A stretch of DNA of 64,000 bases from Dyadobacter soli (GCF_900101885.1 NZ_FNAN01000001.1:310001-374000), one strand, 5' to 3'. Numbered from the stretch's first letter, positions 43,322-52,727 are shown. Made by a program: numbers and translations. Notes: a model not told the origin generated them from the sequence alone.

Positions 43322-45367
43322 ATGCAACCATCATCCAGCCTTTCCATCGACAACTCTTCCTGCAATATCCTGATTGTGGAAGACGAATACATTATTGCCA
43401 ACAACCTTGAAATCATATTGACTAATGCAGGCTATACGGTACAGGGAAGTGCAAATTCGGTTGCCCGCGCACTGGATCTGATCGGGCAGCAAACGCCCGA
43501 TATGGTATTGCTGGATATCTATCTGAAAGGGAATGAGACGGGCATTGACCTCGCTAAACAGCTGGAAGAGCTCAATATCCCCTTTATTTACATTTCCGCC
43601 AATGACAACCAGAGCGTGCTGGAAGCGGTAAAAGCCACTCAGCCAAGTGGTTATATCGTCAAGCCTTTCCGTGAAAAGGATGTGCTGACGACCCTGGAAA
43701 TCGGGCGGTACCGGCATTCGCACAGTGTGGAGGTGAAGTTGCGGGAGGAAAAGGCGTTGCAGATTGCCCTTACCGAGGCATTGTCGGACGAGGGCAGCTG
43801 GGAAAGCAAGCTATTGACGGCGGCTCAATTGTTGCAGAAGCATATTCCTTTCGATTTTCTGACGATCCGGCATAAGAGCCTGCGTGCAACCCATGATTAC
43901 AATTTCTACCGGGTAGGGTTTGAGGAGTACCAGGTGCTGAGTGTGCAGGAGATTTTACAGATGACCAATTCGAAGATCAACCAGCCGATGCTTTCGTCGG
44001 ACAGCCACCATTCAAACGAGCCGGTGCGCTATTCGGAAGACGAAATGGATACGTTGTTCTTCCAAAACCCTTATGTACGGCTGCTGGCCAAAACGTTTCG
44101 CCTGCAATCGGCGCTGGTAATCCCGCTGATCCTGGGGAATGGTGAGCGGTTCAACATATGCCTTCTCAGCCGGAATCCGCGGCCCTACACGGCGTCGCAC
44201 CAGGCGCTACTGAGCCGGCTGGAACAACCGCTCATGCTGACGCTCGAAAGGGTGATGGCCTACGAGGAAGTAGCCCGCCTGAGCGAAAAGCTGAAACAGG
44301 AGAACTCTTATTTACAGGAAGAAGTAAAAGCATTCGCAAATTTTGAGGAGATCATCGGAAAAAGCGAAAGCTTGCTGCACATATTTAATCTGGTCACCCA
44401 GGTGGCTCCGACGGATACGACGGTATTGATAATGGGCGAAAGCGGTACAGGTAAGGAATTGATTGCCAGGGCTATCCATAATCAATCTCTCCGAAAAGAC
44501 AAGATACTGGTCAAGATTAACTGCGCCACATTACCCGCCAACCTCATTGAATCAGAACTATTTGGCCATGAAAAAGGGGCATTTACCGGCGCGGTTGAAA
44601 AGCGGATCGGCAAGTTCGAACTGGCGCACGGAGGTACCATATTCCTGGACGAAATGGGCGAGTTACCGCTCGAATTGCAGGCGAAATTATTGCGGGTGCT
44701 GCAAGAGAAGGAAATCGAACGGATAGGAGGCAAAACGCCTATCAGAACGGATGTGCGCGTGATTGCAGCCACCAACCGCGACCTGGAAGTCGAAGTGACC
44801 GAAGGCCGTTTCAGGATGGACCTTTTTTTCAGGTTGGCGACATTCCCGCTGACGTTGCCTGCGCTGCGTGAACGCAAGGAAGACATTAGCCTGCTTGCCC
44901 ATTTCTTTGCCCGGAAACTGACCCGCAAGCAAGGAAAGCCATTTCTGGGTTTCTGCGATACGGCGCTCAGCGAGTTGAACAATTACACCTGGCCCGGTAA
45001 TATCCGTGAGCTCGAAAATGTGATAGAACAGGCTGTCATTCTGAGTAATGGCCAAATGCCGCTGGCGCTCGGCAGACCGCTTCAAAAGCGATCGTTCTCG
45101 ATCAATGCCAGGCAGGGCCAGCCCGAAAGCAGCAAGGCATTCGGGCAAGTGCCGGTTAACCCACCCAAAAACTTGTCGGAAATGAAGCAGATGCAGCGGC
45201 TGACCGAGCGGGAATACATCCTGTCGATCCTTAACCAGACGAATGGACGCATCCGCGGCGCCGGCGGTGCAGCCGAGCTGCTGAACCTCAGACCGACCAC
45301 ACTTGAATATCGAATTGAAAAAATGGGTATCCGCAAAATGCTAACCATTCAATCTCCTGATTCTTAA
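43322..45367 (+). CDS. Sigma-54 dependent response regulator (REC - GAF-like - AAA+ - Fis)
   Basis: A 681-residue activator. A receiver domain (about 14-130) has phospho-acceptor Asp65 (MVLLDIYLKG), and the conserved lysine is in GYIVKPFREKD. A central region (about 145-330) resembles the GAF module of FhlA-type activators. The AAA+ domain (about 345-575) has Walker A GESGTGKE (372-379), the sigma-54 contact loop GAFTGA (about 420), Walker B GGTIFLDEMGEL and the arginine-finger stretch FRMDLFFRL. The C-terminal Fis-type HTH (about 640-675) reads GGAAELLNLRPTTLEYRIEKMGI. The TPR kinase gene follows after 29 bases and is the likely cognate sensor. Sigma-54 promoter and operator signals lie upstream, implying autoregulation. 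Confidence 0.95.
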   Translation: MQPSSSLSIDNSSCNILIVEDEYIIANNLEIILTNAGYTVQGSANSVARALDLIGQQTPDMVLLDIYLKGNETGIDLAKQLEELNIPFIYISANDNQSVLEAVKATQPSGYIVKPFREKDVLTTLEIGRYRHSHSVEVKLREEKALQIALTEALSDEGSWESKLLTAAQLLQKHIPFDFLTIRHKSLRATHDYNFYRVGFEEYQVLSVQEILQMTNSKINQPMLSSDSHHSNEPVRYSEDEMDTLFFQNPYVRLLAKTFRLQSALVIPLILGNGERFNICLLSRNPRPYTASHQALLSRLEQPLMLTLERVMAYEEVARLSEKLKQENSYLQEEVKAFANFEEIIGKSESLLHIFNLVTQVAPTDTTVLIMGESGTGKELIARAIHNQSLRKDKILVKINCATLPANLIESELFGHEKGAFTGAVEKRIGKFELAHGGTIFLDEMGELPLELQAKLLRVLQEKEIERIGGKTPIRTDVRVIAATNRDLEVEVTEGRFRMDLFFRLATFPLTLPALRERKEDISLLAHFFARKLTRKQGKPFLGFCDTALSELNNYTWPGNIRELENVIEQAVILSNGQMPLALGRPLQKRSFSINARQGQPESSKAFGQVPVNPPKNLSEMKQMQRLTEREYILSILNQTNGRIRGAGGAAELLNLRPTTLEYRIEKMGIRKMLTIQSPDS

Positions 45368-45396
45368 TTACACACTGACGACAAACGGTAAATTTC

Positions 45397-47778
45397 GTGA
45401 AACTCACTATGCCCCGCCCCGGATCGGTCCGTCTTATTTTGCTGATAGCATGGCTTGGCTTTGGAGGCTTTCCGACGCGGGCGCAACCCATCCACCCTTC
45501 CGTTGCCAAACCCGATACCCATCAGATCAAAGCGTTAGTCGCACTGGGTAAAAAGAAGCTCCGGCCAACCTACACCCGAAAAGCCGACCGGGATAGCGCA
45601 CGTTTACTTTTTCAGCAGGCAGAAACGATCAGTGCCAGGCTAGGTAATCAGAAGTGGCTCGAAGAAAGCCAGAGCCTGATCGGCATTACCTATTTGCTGG
45701 GTAACAATTGGCCGGAAGGCAAAGCCTATTTTATGAAGGTGGTCCGGGAAGGCCGGAAGCGGGGCGACAAGGCCGGGGAAATCAGCGCGCTGCTCAGGAT
45801 GTCGACTACGGTTTTTTGCGACGATTGCCGTGAAAACCGGACCGCATTGGAGCGGGCGCTGACGCTCGCACGCGAGACCGGTGACCAGTCGCAGCAAATG
45901 CTTATACTGATGGAAATGGGTTACCAGGATTTCCAGCTGCATGCGGGAGATACCCGCGAGGCCGAAAGCAAAGCATTGCAAGTGCTGGCCATTCAAAACA
46001 AAATCGGTTCAAAGCCGTTGACCGACGCCTACCATGCACTGGCCGGGGCAAGTGTTTACAAAATGCCGGGTGAATACGGCTATTTGTCCAATGCCTACTA
46101 TTTTTTGTCGGATATCAGCCAGGCCAAGGGTGATTTAAACCAGAAACTCTTTTACATTCTTAAAGTCGTCAGGGATGCCGAGGAAAGCGGCGAGCCCGAC
46201 GAGCTGGACTATGCGTATTACAGGTTGGGCAATGCCTATTATGAGCTGGGGCAATTCGAGAAAAGCATAATCTATTATCAGAAATCCCTGGCGCTCAGCC
46301 GTAAAAAGGGAGAATTTATGGTGCAAACGGCACTCGCCAACCGGATGGCTATCACCCTGCTGAAACAGGGAAAGCCGCGGGAGGCGTTGCGGTTTTTGCA
46401 GGATGTGGTGCGCAAAAATCTGCCCTATACCTACGAAGATGTAATGCTTCTGGCCCAATCCTTCGGCGCCTGTTACGATGCGCTGAATCAATACCATGTC
46501 GCCGAGACCTATTACCTCCGAAGCGTGGCATGGAGCGAGGAGATCACCTCGGGATTCCGGTATGCGGCGTGGCGGAAGATCAGCCAGTTTTATACAGCGC
46601 ACGGTCGGTTTGAAAAAGCATCCCCATATCTGACCCAGTTACTCGCTGCTCCCGCGAAAAAGATTATTCCGAGCCATCAGATTGAAATTTACTGGATGCG
46701 CTTCAAAGTGGATTCGGCCCGTGGCAATTACCGGTCGGCCATCACGCATTATCAGAAGTTCAAAGCATTGAATGATTCGGTTTTCAACGAGACAAAAAGC
46801 AAACAGATCACGCAACTGAGCATCCAGTACGAAACCGGGAAAAAAGATCAGGATCTGAGGCTTAAAGAACAGGCCATTCAACTATTAACGGAAAAGAGCA
46901 GGCTGCAACAAAACCAGTTGCGGCAGGCTACGTATATCCGGAACGGTATTTTCGCGGGGGCTGTGCTGCTGATCCTGTTGCTCGGCCTGGGGTTCAAGGG
47001 TTACCGGGTAAAAAAGCATATCAATGGGCTGCTGGAAGCGAAGCAGGTCGAAATCAACCGTAAAAACCATGATCTCCAACTGATTGTGGAGGAGAAAGAC
47101 CATTTGCTGGTCGACAGGGAGCAATTGCTGACGGATAAGGACCGGCTCCTGGAAGAGCGCGAATGGATGTTGAGAGAAATGCACCACCGCGTGAAGAACA
47201 ACCTTCAAATCATCACAAGCCTGCTGCATTCGCAAGGGTCGTTCCTGAAAGATAAGGAGGCTTTCGCCGCAATCCGGGAGAGCCAGAACCGCGTGCATGC
47301 GATGGCATTGATTCACCAGAAACTCTACCAGACCGACCGGCTGTCCAGTGTTCCGATGGACGATTACATTCGGGAAATTGTCGACTATCTCACCAATTCA
47401 TTTGATCGCGGTACCATTATCCGCCGGGAGTTTGATATAGACCTCGTGGACCTGGACATTGCATTTGCCGTACCGTTGGGGTTGATCCTGAACGAGGCGG
47501 TGACCAATTCCCTTAAATATGCTTTTCCGGGAGGCCGGTCGGGTACTTTGCGAATTGAATTTAAAGAGCAAGGATACAGAACTTACCGGCTTGTGATTGC
47601 AGATGACGGGGCCGGGTTTCCGGCGAATCTGAATCCTAATCTGAGCCGCACGCTGGGTATGAGCCTTATCCGTGGATTGAGCGAGCAGATAGACGGTACT
47701 TTGAGCATTACGCAGCAGGAAGGCGTGCAGATCAGCCTCACGTTTTTCGAAGATAAGGCATCGAGAATCCCCGCCTGA
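45397..47778 (+). CDS. TPR-containing sensor histidine kinase (HisKA_2 type), cognate kinase of the sigma-54 regulator
   Basis: A 793-residue kinase. Start is GTG 45397; ATG 45409 (MPRPGSVRLILL) is an alternative. It has a signal peptide (ending PTRAQP), TPR helices (about 40-450; YAYYRLGNAYYELGQFEKSIIYYQKSLALSRKKG), one membrane helix (about 512-532, IRNGIFAGAVLLILLLGLGF), a long coiled coil (VEEKDHLLVDREQLLTDKDRLLEEREWML), HisKA_2 box REMHHRVKNNLQIITSLLHSQ (His at about 597) and HATPase (NEAVTNSLKYAFPGG, DDGAGFPANL). The response regulator gene ends 29 bases upstream, so the pair is co-transcribed. The gene ends 14 bases from the convergent MFS gene of the first pump operon. Close relative of the kinase at 39075-41318. 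Confidence 0.93.
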   Translation: MKLTMPRPGSVRLILLIAWLGFGGFPTRAQPIHPSVAKPDTHQIKALVALGKKKLRPTYTRKADRDSARLLFQQAETISARLGNQKWLEESQSLIGITYLLGNNWPEGKAYFMKVVREGRKRGDKAGEISALLRMSTTVFCDDCRENRTALERALTLARETGDQSQQMLILMEMGYQDFQLHAGDTREAESKALQVLAIQNKIGSKPLTDAYHALAGASVYKMPGEYGYLSNAYYFLSDISQAKGDLNQKLFYILKVVRDAEESGEPDELDYAYYRLGNAYYELGQFEKSIIYYQKSLALSRKKGEFMVQTALANRMAITLLKQGKPREALRFLQDVVRKNLPYTYEDVMLLAQSFGACYDALNQYHVAETYYLRSVAWSEEITSGFRYAAWRKISQFYTAHGRFEKASPYLTQLLAAPAKKIIPSHQIEIYWMRFKVDSARGNYRSAITHYQKFKALNDSVFNETKSKQITQLSIQYETGKKDQDLRLKEQAIQLLTEKSRLQQNQLRQATYIRNGIFAGAVLLILLLGLGFKGYRVKKHINGLLEAKQVEINRKNHDLQLIVEEKDHLLVDREQLLTDKDRLLEEREWMLREMHHRVKNNLQIITSLLHSQGSFLKDKEAFAAIRESQNRVHAMALIHQKLYQTDRLSSVPMDDYIREIVDYLTNSFDRGTIIRREFDIDLVDLDIAFAVPLGLILNEAVTNSLKYAFPGGRSGTLRIEFKEQGYRTYRLVIADDGAGFPANLNPNLSRTLGMSLIRGLSEQIDGTLSITQQEGVQISLTFFEDKASRIPA

Positions 47779-47792
47779 CCAGCCCTGGCGGA

Positions 47793-49385
47793 TCACTGGC
47801 CGTCCTTGCGTGCGAGTAAACTCTGGCCCAGTTTGAAGATGGGCGGTGCAAAACAGATTACTGCAAGGAGCAGGATCAGAATGCATATCATGATCATAAA
47901 GACATTCATATTAGATCGCAGCTGGCTCTGAACGGCTAAACTTTTACTTACTTCCACAAAAGCCAATGTCCGCGCCTGCGCTCCCGGAAATCCCAGGGAC
48001 TCGTACAATGCGACATTCTGGGTAATGGTTGCCGTAAAGTTCTGGTCAAAGTCGGTCAGGTTTCTTAAAAGCGCCTGCTTGTTGAGGAGGTTGTAATACC
48101 GCTGCATGGAGAAGAATGCCGAAATGCTGATCACCGACGATGCAAACCGGGCCATGGTAGCCATCACCGTAGCCGAAACGCCGGTGTACATCGGGGCCGT
48201 TGATACGACGAACCGGACAATTGGCACAAACAAAACACCACATGCGGTGCCTTGCAGGAAAACGGGGATGATCAGCTGATTGAATGAAATATCGCTGGAA
48301 TAGCTGAAATACATCCACAAATGGTAGGCCAGCATGAGGGAAAAGCCGGCTAAGAATGCATACTTGTTTGCAACAGTTTTCAAAACCACGGGCAACGCCA
48401 TTATCCAGATACCTAGCACAATGCCGGCAACATTGGTAAGGGCCAGCATGATCAACCGCTCAATCGGCCATTGCAATATGGCCGAGCTATATGCATAGAC
48501 GATGTTCAGGCTGTCTTTCACTACATAAAATAGTATGAGCAGGATAATGCCAATGTAGAAACTGGGCGACTTGAATGTGTCCAGGTGAATGTACGGCCGC
48601 TTTAAGAACGACTGCCGGTACAACAAGAGCCCGAATGAATTAGCCGAGACAACGGATGAGCAAAGGATGACCGGATCATCAAACCAGTCTTTGGACGGAC
48701 CATAAAGTATCGTGTATGCAAAAGATACCAGCGCAACCAGGTTCAAAGTGGCGCTTGTCCAGTCGAGTTGGTACAGCGGGTATTTTTTTAAATTGTTTGT
48801 CGGGTTCAATATCAAAAACACCAGCACAAGCGTGCTGCATTGGATCATGGTCATATAGTAGTAAATATTCGTCCACTCGATATTGCTCACCACCCAGCCG
48901 GAAAGTATCCCGATAATCACACCCGAACACAGCACAGTCCCGAAAAACATCGATAGGCCCACCGTCGGGATTTTAGCAGGCGGAAGAACGGAGAATATGA
49001 GCGTCAGTGCCGATGCGGCAATGACGCTGACTGCGAAGCCGGTGAGCAGGCGAAGGAAGATAAATACATAAATGTCGCTCACAAATAGGTGGCTCACACT
49101 CAGCAGGATACTCGCTAAAAGCGCGGTCGCCAGCATATTCCGGGTCTCGAAGTAACGTACAAACCGAAACTGGAAGGGTAGCGCAGCGACGATGCCGCAA
49201 TAGGTTATTTGCAATGCAAACGACACATCCTGAGGCTCGGCCCCAAAATAGGCCATTACATAATTCTGCGTCATTCCGAACACGACGAACTGCACGGTGC
49301 CGGTTGCCAGGATAAAAACCAGCGCGATTCGGATTCCTAGTGGCCATTGCAGGGCCCAGGGCTTGAAGTAAGTGGGCGTTCTCAT
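47793..49385 (-). CDS. MFS efflux transporter, DHA2/EmrB-like (pump 1)
   Basis: A 530-residue inner-membrane transporter with about 14 hydrophobic segments, the size and helix count of the DHA2 drug:proton antiporters (EmrB). Characteristic pieces include FVVFGMTQNYVMAYFGAEPQDVSFALQITYCG (first helices), LRLLTGFAVSVIAASALTLIF, and PVFLQGTACGVLFVPIVRF with STAPMYTGVSATVMATMARF (the motif C-like region and late helices). It is the last gene of the TolC-HlyD-MFS operon, overlapping the HlyD gene by 4 bases. Together they would form a tripartite pump across both membranes. It is paralogous to the MFS at 52715-54298. Substrate unknown. Confidence 0.92.
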   Translation of the reverse strand: MRTPTYFKPWALQWPLGIRIALVFILATGTVQFVVFGMTQNYVMAYFGAEPQDVSFALQITYCGIVAALPFQFRFVRYFETRNMLATALLASILLSVSHLFVSDIYVFIFLRLLTGFAVSVIAASALTLIFSVLPPAKIPTVGLSMFFGTVLCSGVIIGILSGWVVSNIEWTNIYYYMTMIQCSTLVLVFLILNPTNNLKKYPLYQLDWTSATLNLVALVSFAYTILYGPSKDWFDDPVILCSSVVSANSFGLLLYRQSFLKRPYIHLDTFKSPSFYIGIILLILFYVVKDSLNIVYAYSSAILQWPIERLIMLALTNVAGIVLGIWIMALPVVLKTVANKYAFLAGFSLMLAYHLWMYFSYSSDISFNQLIIPVFLQGTACGVLFVPIVRFVVSTAPMYTGVSATVMATMARFASSVISISAFFSMQRYYNLLNKQALLRNLTDFDQNFTATITQNVALYESLGFPGAQARTLAFVEVSKSLAVQSQLRSNMNVFMIMICILILLLAVICFAPPIFKLGQSLLARKDGQ

Positions 49386-50428
49386 TGGCGTGATACTTTT
49401 TGGGCAGACACGATTACACTCATTCCCGCTCTCAGTAAGTCCACATCGCCCCGTGTAAGTTTGATTTTCACAGGAATCCGTTGAACAACCTTTACAAAGT
49501 TTCCGGTCGAATTATCCGGCGGCAAAAGGGAGAATTTGGAGCCGGTACTGGGTGAAATCGCTTCGACTTGTCCATAATACCGCTTGCCGTTCAGGCCGTC
49601 GACCGCGATGGAAACGTCCTGCCCGATGTACAAATGTCCCAGCTGGGTCTCTTTGAAATTGGCCGTAACCCATTTTTCTTTCTTGTTCACAATGGACACG
49701 AGCGGCTGGCCCGGCTGGATTTGCTGGCCTTCGATAATGGTCTTTCTGCCCACCTGCCCGTCATAGGGTGCCGTGATCACTGTGTATCCAAGATTTATTC
49801 TGGCGAATGTGAGTTGTGCTTGCTTCTTTTTGATATCGGCCAGGATCAATGCCCTCCGGCTTTCAAGTTCCGCTATTCTTGCATATGTGGATTTGAGATT
49901 TTCTTCCGCGCTGCTGAACTCGCTTGCTGCCACGTCGTGGCGTGCGGTAATCTGTTCCAGTTCCTGCCCGGTAACGGCCTCTTCATCAATCAGATTCTGG
50001 TAGCGGGCCAGGTCTTTGCGTTGCTGCGTCAGCCGCGCATTCGCGCCGCGAATTTGGTGTCTGTTAACCAAAGCCCCGATGTGGGCGGCCTGGATGCCCG
50101 CCGAAAGTACGGTTAACTGCGCTTCCGCGTCTTCGAGTGTCGCTTCGGCTTCGAGCAGTTTGGCGCGATATTCCCGGTCATCGATGACTATCAGGGTATC
50201 GCCCTTTTTGACTTGCTGATGTTCGGTGTAAAGGACCCGCTGAATGTATCCGCCGGCACGCGCCGAAATGGGGTTGATATAGGCTTCCACCTGAGCATCA
50301 TTTGTTTCTGCAAATTCATTGCTCCGTATCATGTAGTCCGAAGTGTAGCTTAATATGGCCAGGATCAACAGGAGCGCGGCTCCGTTTGTGAGTAACCGGC
50401 CAATGGGGCTTTTGGAAGAAGTTGTCAT
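49382..50428 (-). CDS. HlyD/EmrA family membrane fusion protein (pump 1)
   Basis: A 348-residue periplasmic adaptor. I start it at ATG 50428 (MTTSSKSPIGRLLTNGAA), because the frame upstream lies in the TolC gene. It has one N-terminal membrane helix (about 14-32), a lipoyl half-motif (VEAYINPISARAGGYIQRVLYTEHQQVKKGDTLIVIDDREY), a long alpha-hairpin coiled coil (about 90-200) and the second lipoyl half plus beta barrel (YTVITAPYDGQVGRKTIIEGQQIQPGQPLVSIVN). It ends overlapping the MFS gene by 4 bases and begins 19 bases after the TolC gene. It links the MFS pump to the outer-membrane channel. Confidence 0.94.
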   Translation of the reverse strand: MTTSSKSPIGRLLTNGAALLLILAILSYTSDYMIRSNEFAETNDAQVEAYINPISARAGGYIQRVLYTEHQQVKKGDTLIVIDDREYRAKLLEAEATLEDAEAQLTVLSAGIQAAHIGALVNRHQIRGANARLTQQRKDLARYQNLIDEEAVTGQELEQITARHDVAASEFSSAEENLKSTYARIAELESRRALILADIKKKQAQLTFARINLGYTVITAPYDGQVGRKTIIEGQQIQPGQPLVSIVNKKEKWVTANFKETQLGHLYIGQDVSIAVDGLNGKRYYGQVEAISPSTGSKFSLLPPDNSTGNFVKVVQRIPVKIKLTRGDVDLLRAGMSVIVSAQKVSRQ

Positions 50429-50447
50429 GTTTTCTGAATTGAATAGG

Positions 50448-51782
50448 TTATAATGTTCCCTGCGCGAAGCGAAGCTGGTGGTAATAGTTGAGCGCGTCCA
50501 CCTGCGCACGTACGAGGCTATACTTCGACTCCTGAAATAGGTTATCGGCATCCAGGAGGTCGATCAACAGCGCCAGTTGGTTATAGTATCTGGTGCTTAC
50601 GATCCGGTAATTGTCCTCGGTTTGCTCAATGGTTCTCTTTGCGACGGCAATTCTGGTCAAAGATTCCTGGTATTTGATGTAGAGTGCGGTAATCTGGTCG
50701 GTCACATTGTCTGCCACGTTCTGCTCCGCCTGTTTCGCGATCTGGATCCTGACGGTCGCAGCCGATTCCTTGTATTTGTTGTGATAAAGCGACGATAGCT
50801 GATACTGCACTCTCAGCCCGACAAACCCGACGGAATAGGCCTGATCCACAGGCGGGAAAAAAAGGTTATTAGGATACGATAAGTTATAAGCTCCGAACAG
50901 CGCCAGCGTCGGCCTGTAATTGCTTCTTACCAGCGTAAGCCGGGTTTGTGAAATCTCCTCCGCTATCATCGCCTTCCTGACCAGGAAAGATGATCCAGCC
51001 GAGCCGTATTGATCGGCCGATGGCGGCATGGTGATTGGCAGGGCAATCCGAGCCGAATCTGTCGGTACGATATCTTCCTCGTCTTTTTTGTTCAATAGTA
51101 ATTTCAACCGGTTGGCAATAATGCGGCGGTCGTTCATTACTTTCTCGGCCAGCAGCTGCACATTGGCCAGCACCACTTCCGATCTAAGCACATCGTTTCG
51201 GGTAACTCTTGTATTCTTGTACAATACCCGGATGTTGTTCAGCCGGGTTTCGGCCCGGGCGAGTTGCTCGCCAACCAGTTTTTGCTGTTCAATACTATTT
51301 ACCAATTCAAAATACTGCACACACACCTGCAAGCTGATGCTGCTCTCCTGTTCGAGCAGGTTCAATGCTGCGAGGTCGCTACGCTGTTTTTGCTCCTGGA
51401 TCTGCGTTTTCTGACGGCCACCCGTGTAGAGGTTCATAGATGCTTCGACGCTGGTGCCGGCACTGTTGGGGCCGGGTATGCGGGTAATGCTCCGCGAATC
51501 CCAAAGCCCATCCGAAAACAAGGTAACCTTGCTGAACCGCTGGTAGAACGCGCCCATGGTTATTTGGGGTAAAATCGCATTCCTGCTGTCGTTGTAATCT
51601 GCAATGCTTACCAGCTGTTCCTGATAGGCGATTTTGTTCCATTGATTATTTTCCCGGGCAAGGGCAAGAGCCTGGTCCAGCGACAACCGGGTTTGTGCAT
51701 TGGTTCGCAGGGCAATGACGGTGAGCCCCACGATGACGAGCCATGATTTGTAATGAAAGTGGTCTTCCTGATGCTTTCCCAT
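50448..51782 (-). CDS. TolC family outer membrane efflux protein (pump 1)
   Basis: A 444-residue outer-membrane channel. I start it at ATG 51782 (MGKHQEDHFHYKSW), about 34 bases downstream of the predicted sigma-54 transcription start; the long upstream extension of the frame is not family-like. The signal peptide (about 12-30, ending RTNAQT) is followed by two OEP repeats (RLSLDQALALARENN; long helices such as VQYFELVNSIEQQKLVGEQLARAETRLNNIRVLYKN and ITALYIKYQESLTRIAVAKRTIEQTEDNYRIVSTRYYN). It is the first gene of the pump operon and lies divergent to the DUF4833 gene. Confidence 0.93.
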   Translation of the reverse strand: MGKHQEDHFHYKSWLVIVGLTVIALRTNAQTRLSLDQALALARENNQWNKIAYQEQLVSIADYNDSRNAILPQITMGAFYQRFSKVTLFSDGLWDSRSITRIPGPNSAGTSVEASMNLYTGGRQKTQIQEQKQRSDLAALNLLEQESSISLQVCVQYFELVNSIEQQKLVGEQLARAETRLNNIRVLYKNTRVTRNDVLRSEVVLANVQLLAEKVMNDRRIIANRLKLLLNKKDEEDIVPTDSARIALPITMPPSADQYGSAGSSFLVRKAMIAEEISQTRLTLVRSNYRPTLALFGAYNLSYPNNLFFPPVDQAYSVGFVGLRVQYQLSSLYHNKYKESAATVRIQIAKQAEQNVADNVTDQITALYIKYQESLTRIAVAKRTIEQTEDNYRIVSTRYYNQLALLIDLLDADNLFQESKYSLVRAQVDALNYYHQLRFAQGTL

Positions 51783-51826
51783 CGTAGTGGTACTCAATTG
51801 AGCTTTGCTTGTCAGGAAACATATAA

Positions 51827-51842
51827 GGCAAAGCACCTGCCA
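51827..51842 (-). promoter_or_regulatory. Sigma-54 (-24/-12) promoter of the first TolC-HlyD-MFS operon
   Basis: Read on the - strand, TGGCAGGTGCTTTGCC has GG and GC separated by exactly 10 bases and the preferred TTTGC at -12. Predicted transcription start is near 51816, about 34 bases before the TolC ATG. It shares the TGGCA-N6-YTGCC form with the promoter at 43217. Confidence 0.7.
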
Positions 51843-51997
51843 CACGGGTATCGGGAAATGGATAGACGGCCCTCGTGTGTGCCCAAACCCGCCCGTTTTC
51901 GCAGTCAGCCAGGCACATAGCCATTCCCGGACCAAATTTTCCTCTCGGGCGAAAAAATATTTCCCTCGGTGGAAAGTCCCGAAAAGCCGCTGTTTAC

Positions 51998-52013
51998 CTC
52001 CAATTTTTCGGAG
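51998..52013. promoter_or_regulatory. Palindromic upstream activator site of the first pump operon
   Basis: CTCCAATTTTTCGGAG; its reverse complement CTCCGAAAAATTGGAG matches the 16-bp core at 43028-43043 in 15 positions. It lies about 165 bp upstream of the -24 element of the TolC promoter. Between this site and the TolC gene no other gene is seen; the 384-base gap (51783-52166) is a divergent control region. Confidence 0.62.
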
Positions 52014-52107
52014 TTTCTTCTGGATTAATACAAGCCTTCGTCTCGCTGAACCGACCTCGCAGGTGCCTCAGTCACTAGCAGGGGCAGTTTGGACCCACGC
52101 CCGGCGC

Positions 52108-52123
52108 TGGCATTTACTTTGAC
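52108..52123 (+). promoter_or_regulatory. Weak sigma-54-like site before the DUF4833 gene
   Basis: TGGCATTTACTTTGAC has the -24 GG and correct 10-base spacing but GA instead of GC at -12. Predicted start near 52134 would leave a 33-base leader, the same geometry as on the TolC side. The altered -12 base makes it doubtful. Confidence 0.25.
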
Positions 52124-52166
52124 GCGTTGATAGCATCCCGGACAGGGACCAATCGACACAAATGCT

Positions 52167-52727
52167 ATGAAAACAATTATCTTGCTAATCCTGCTGTCGT
52201 TCGTCGGGGCGCTCGATCCGCTTTGGAATGGAAATGGTATTTTACGGAACCCATTGCAGGATACGTTCCCTGTGCCGACCGGGATACCCGACCTCTTGTT
52301 TTACATTCAGCGCGACCTCAATGCAAACACCGTTTGCTACGTTCCCAATTTGGACAAGAGCGGCAAGCTGAATGCCCGCGCTCCAATCGATATGTTTTGG
52401 CTGAAATCCGAAGAAAACGGGGAGCGTGCGCCATTAAATTACGTACAAAGGAAATTTGCTTATGGAATCAAGGTGCGTAATCGTGGAACGGAGGAGTACG
52501 AAGTAACCCTGGCCGCTTGCTCAAAACGGTTACTTTACCTCCGAAAGGATAGCGCCGGGAAGTTTCGCATTTACACCCGCATCAATAACAAATCTTGCAC
52601 ACTCAACCGGGTTTTTATCCGGATAATGGGCGGGACGAAACTGGCGCCTCAGATCGAGTACATCGAACTGACCGGCACAGAACTCGAAAGTGGCAAGGTA
52701 CTGGCCGAAAAGGTTCAGGTTTCGTGA
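52167..52727 (+). CDS. DUF4833 domain-containing exported protein
   Basis: A 186-residue protein with a signal peptide (about 1-16) and a single beta-sandwich-like DUF4833 domain (about 40-184). Family phrases: IQRDLNANTVCYVPNLDKSGKL, ARAPIDMFWLKSEENGERAPLNYVQRKFAYGIKVRN, and the closing APQIEYIELTGTELESGKVLAEKV. Family function is unknown; it is a periplasmic or secreted protein of Bacteroidota. It is divergent from pump operon 1 and shares its control region, so it may be co-induced. Its 3' end overlaps the end of the convergent MFS gene of pump 2 by 13 bases. Confidence 0.85.
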   Translation: MKTIILLILLSFVGALDPLWNGNGILRNPLQDTFPVPTGIPDLLFYIQRDLNANTVCYVPNLDKSGKLNARAPIDMFWLKSEENGERAPLNYVQRKFAYGIKVRNRGTEEYEVTLAACSKRLLYLRKDSAGKFRIYTRINNKSCTLNRVFIRIMGGTKLAPQIEYIELTGTELESGKVLAEKVQVS

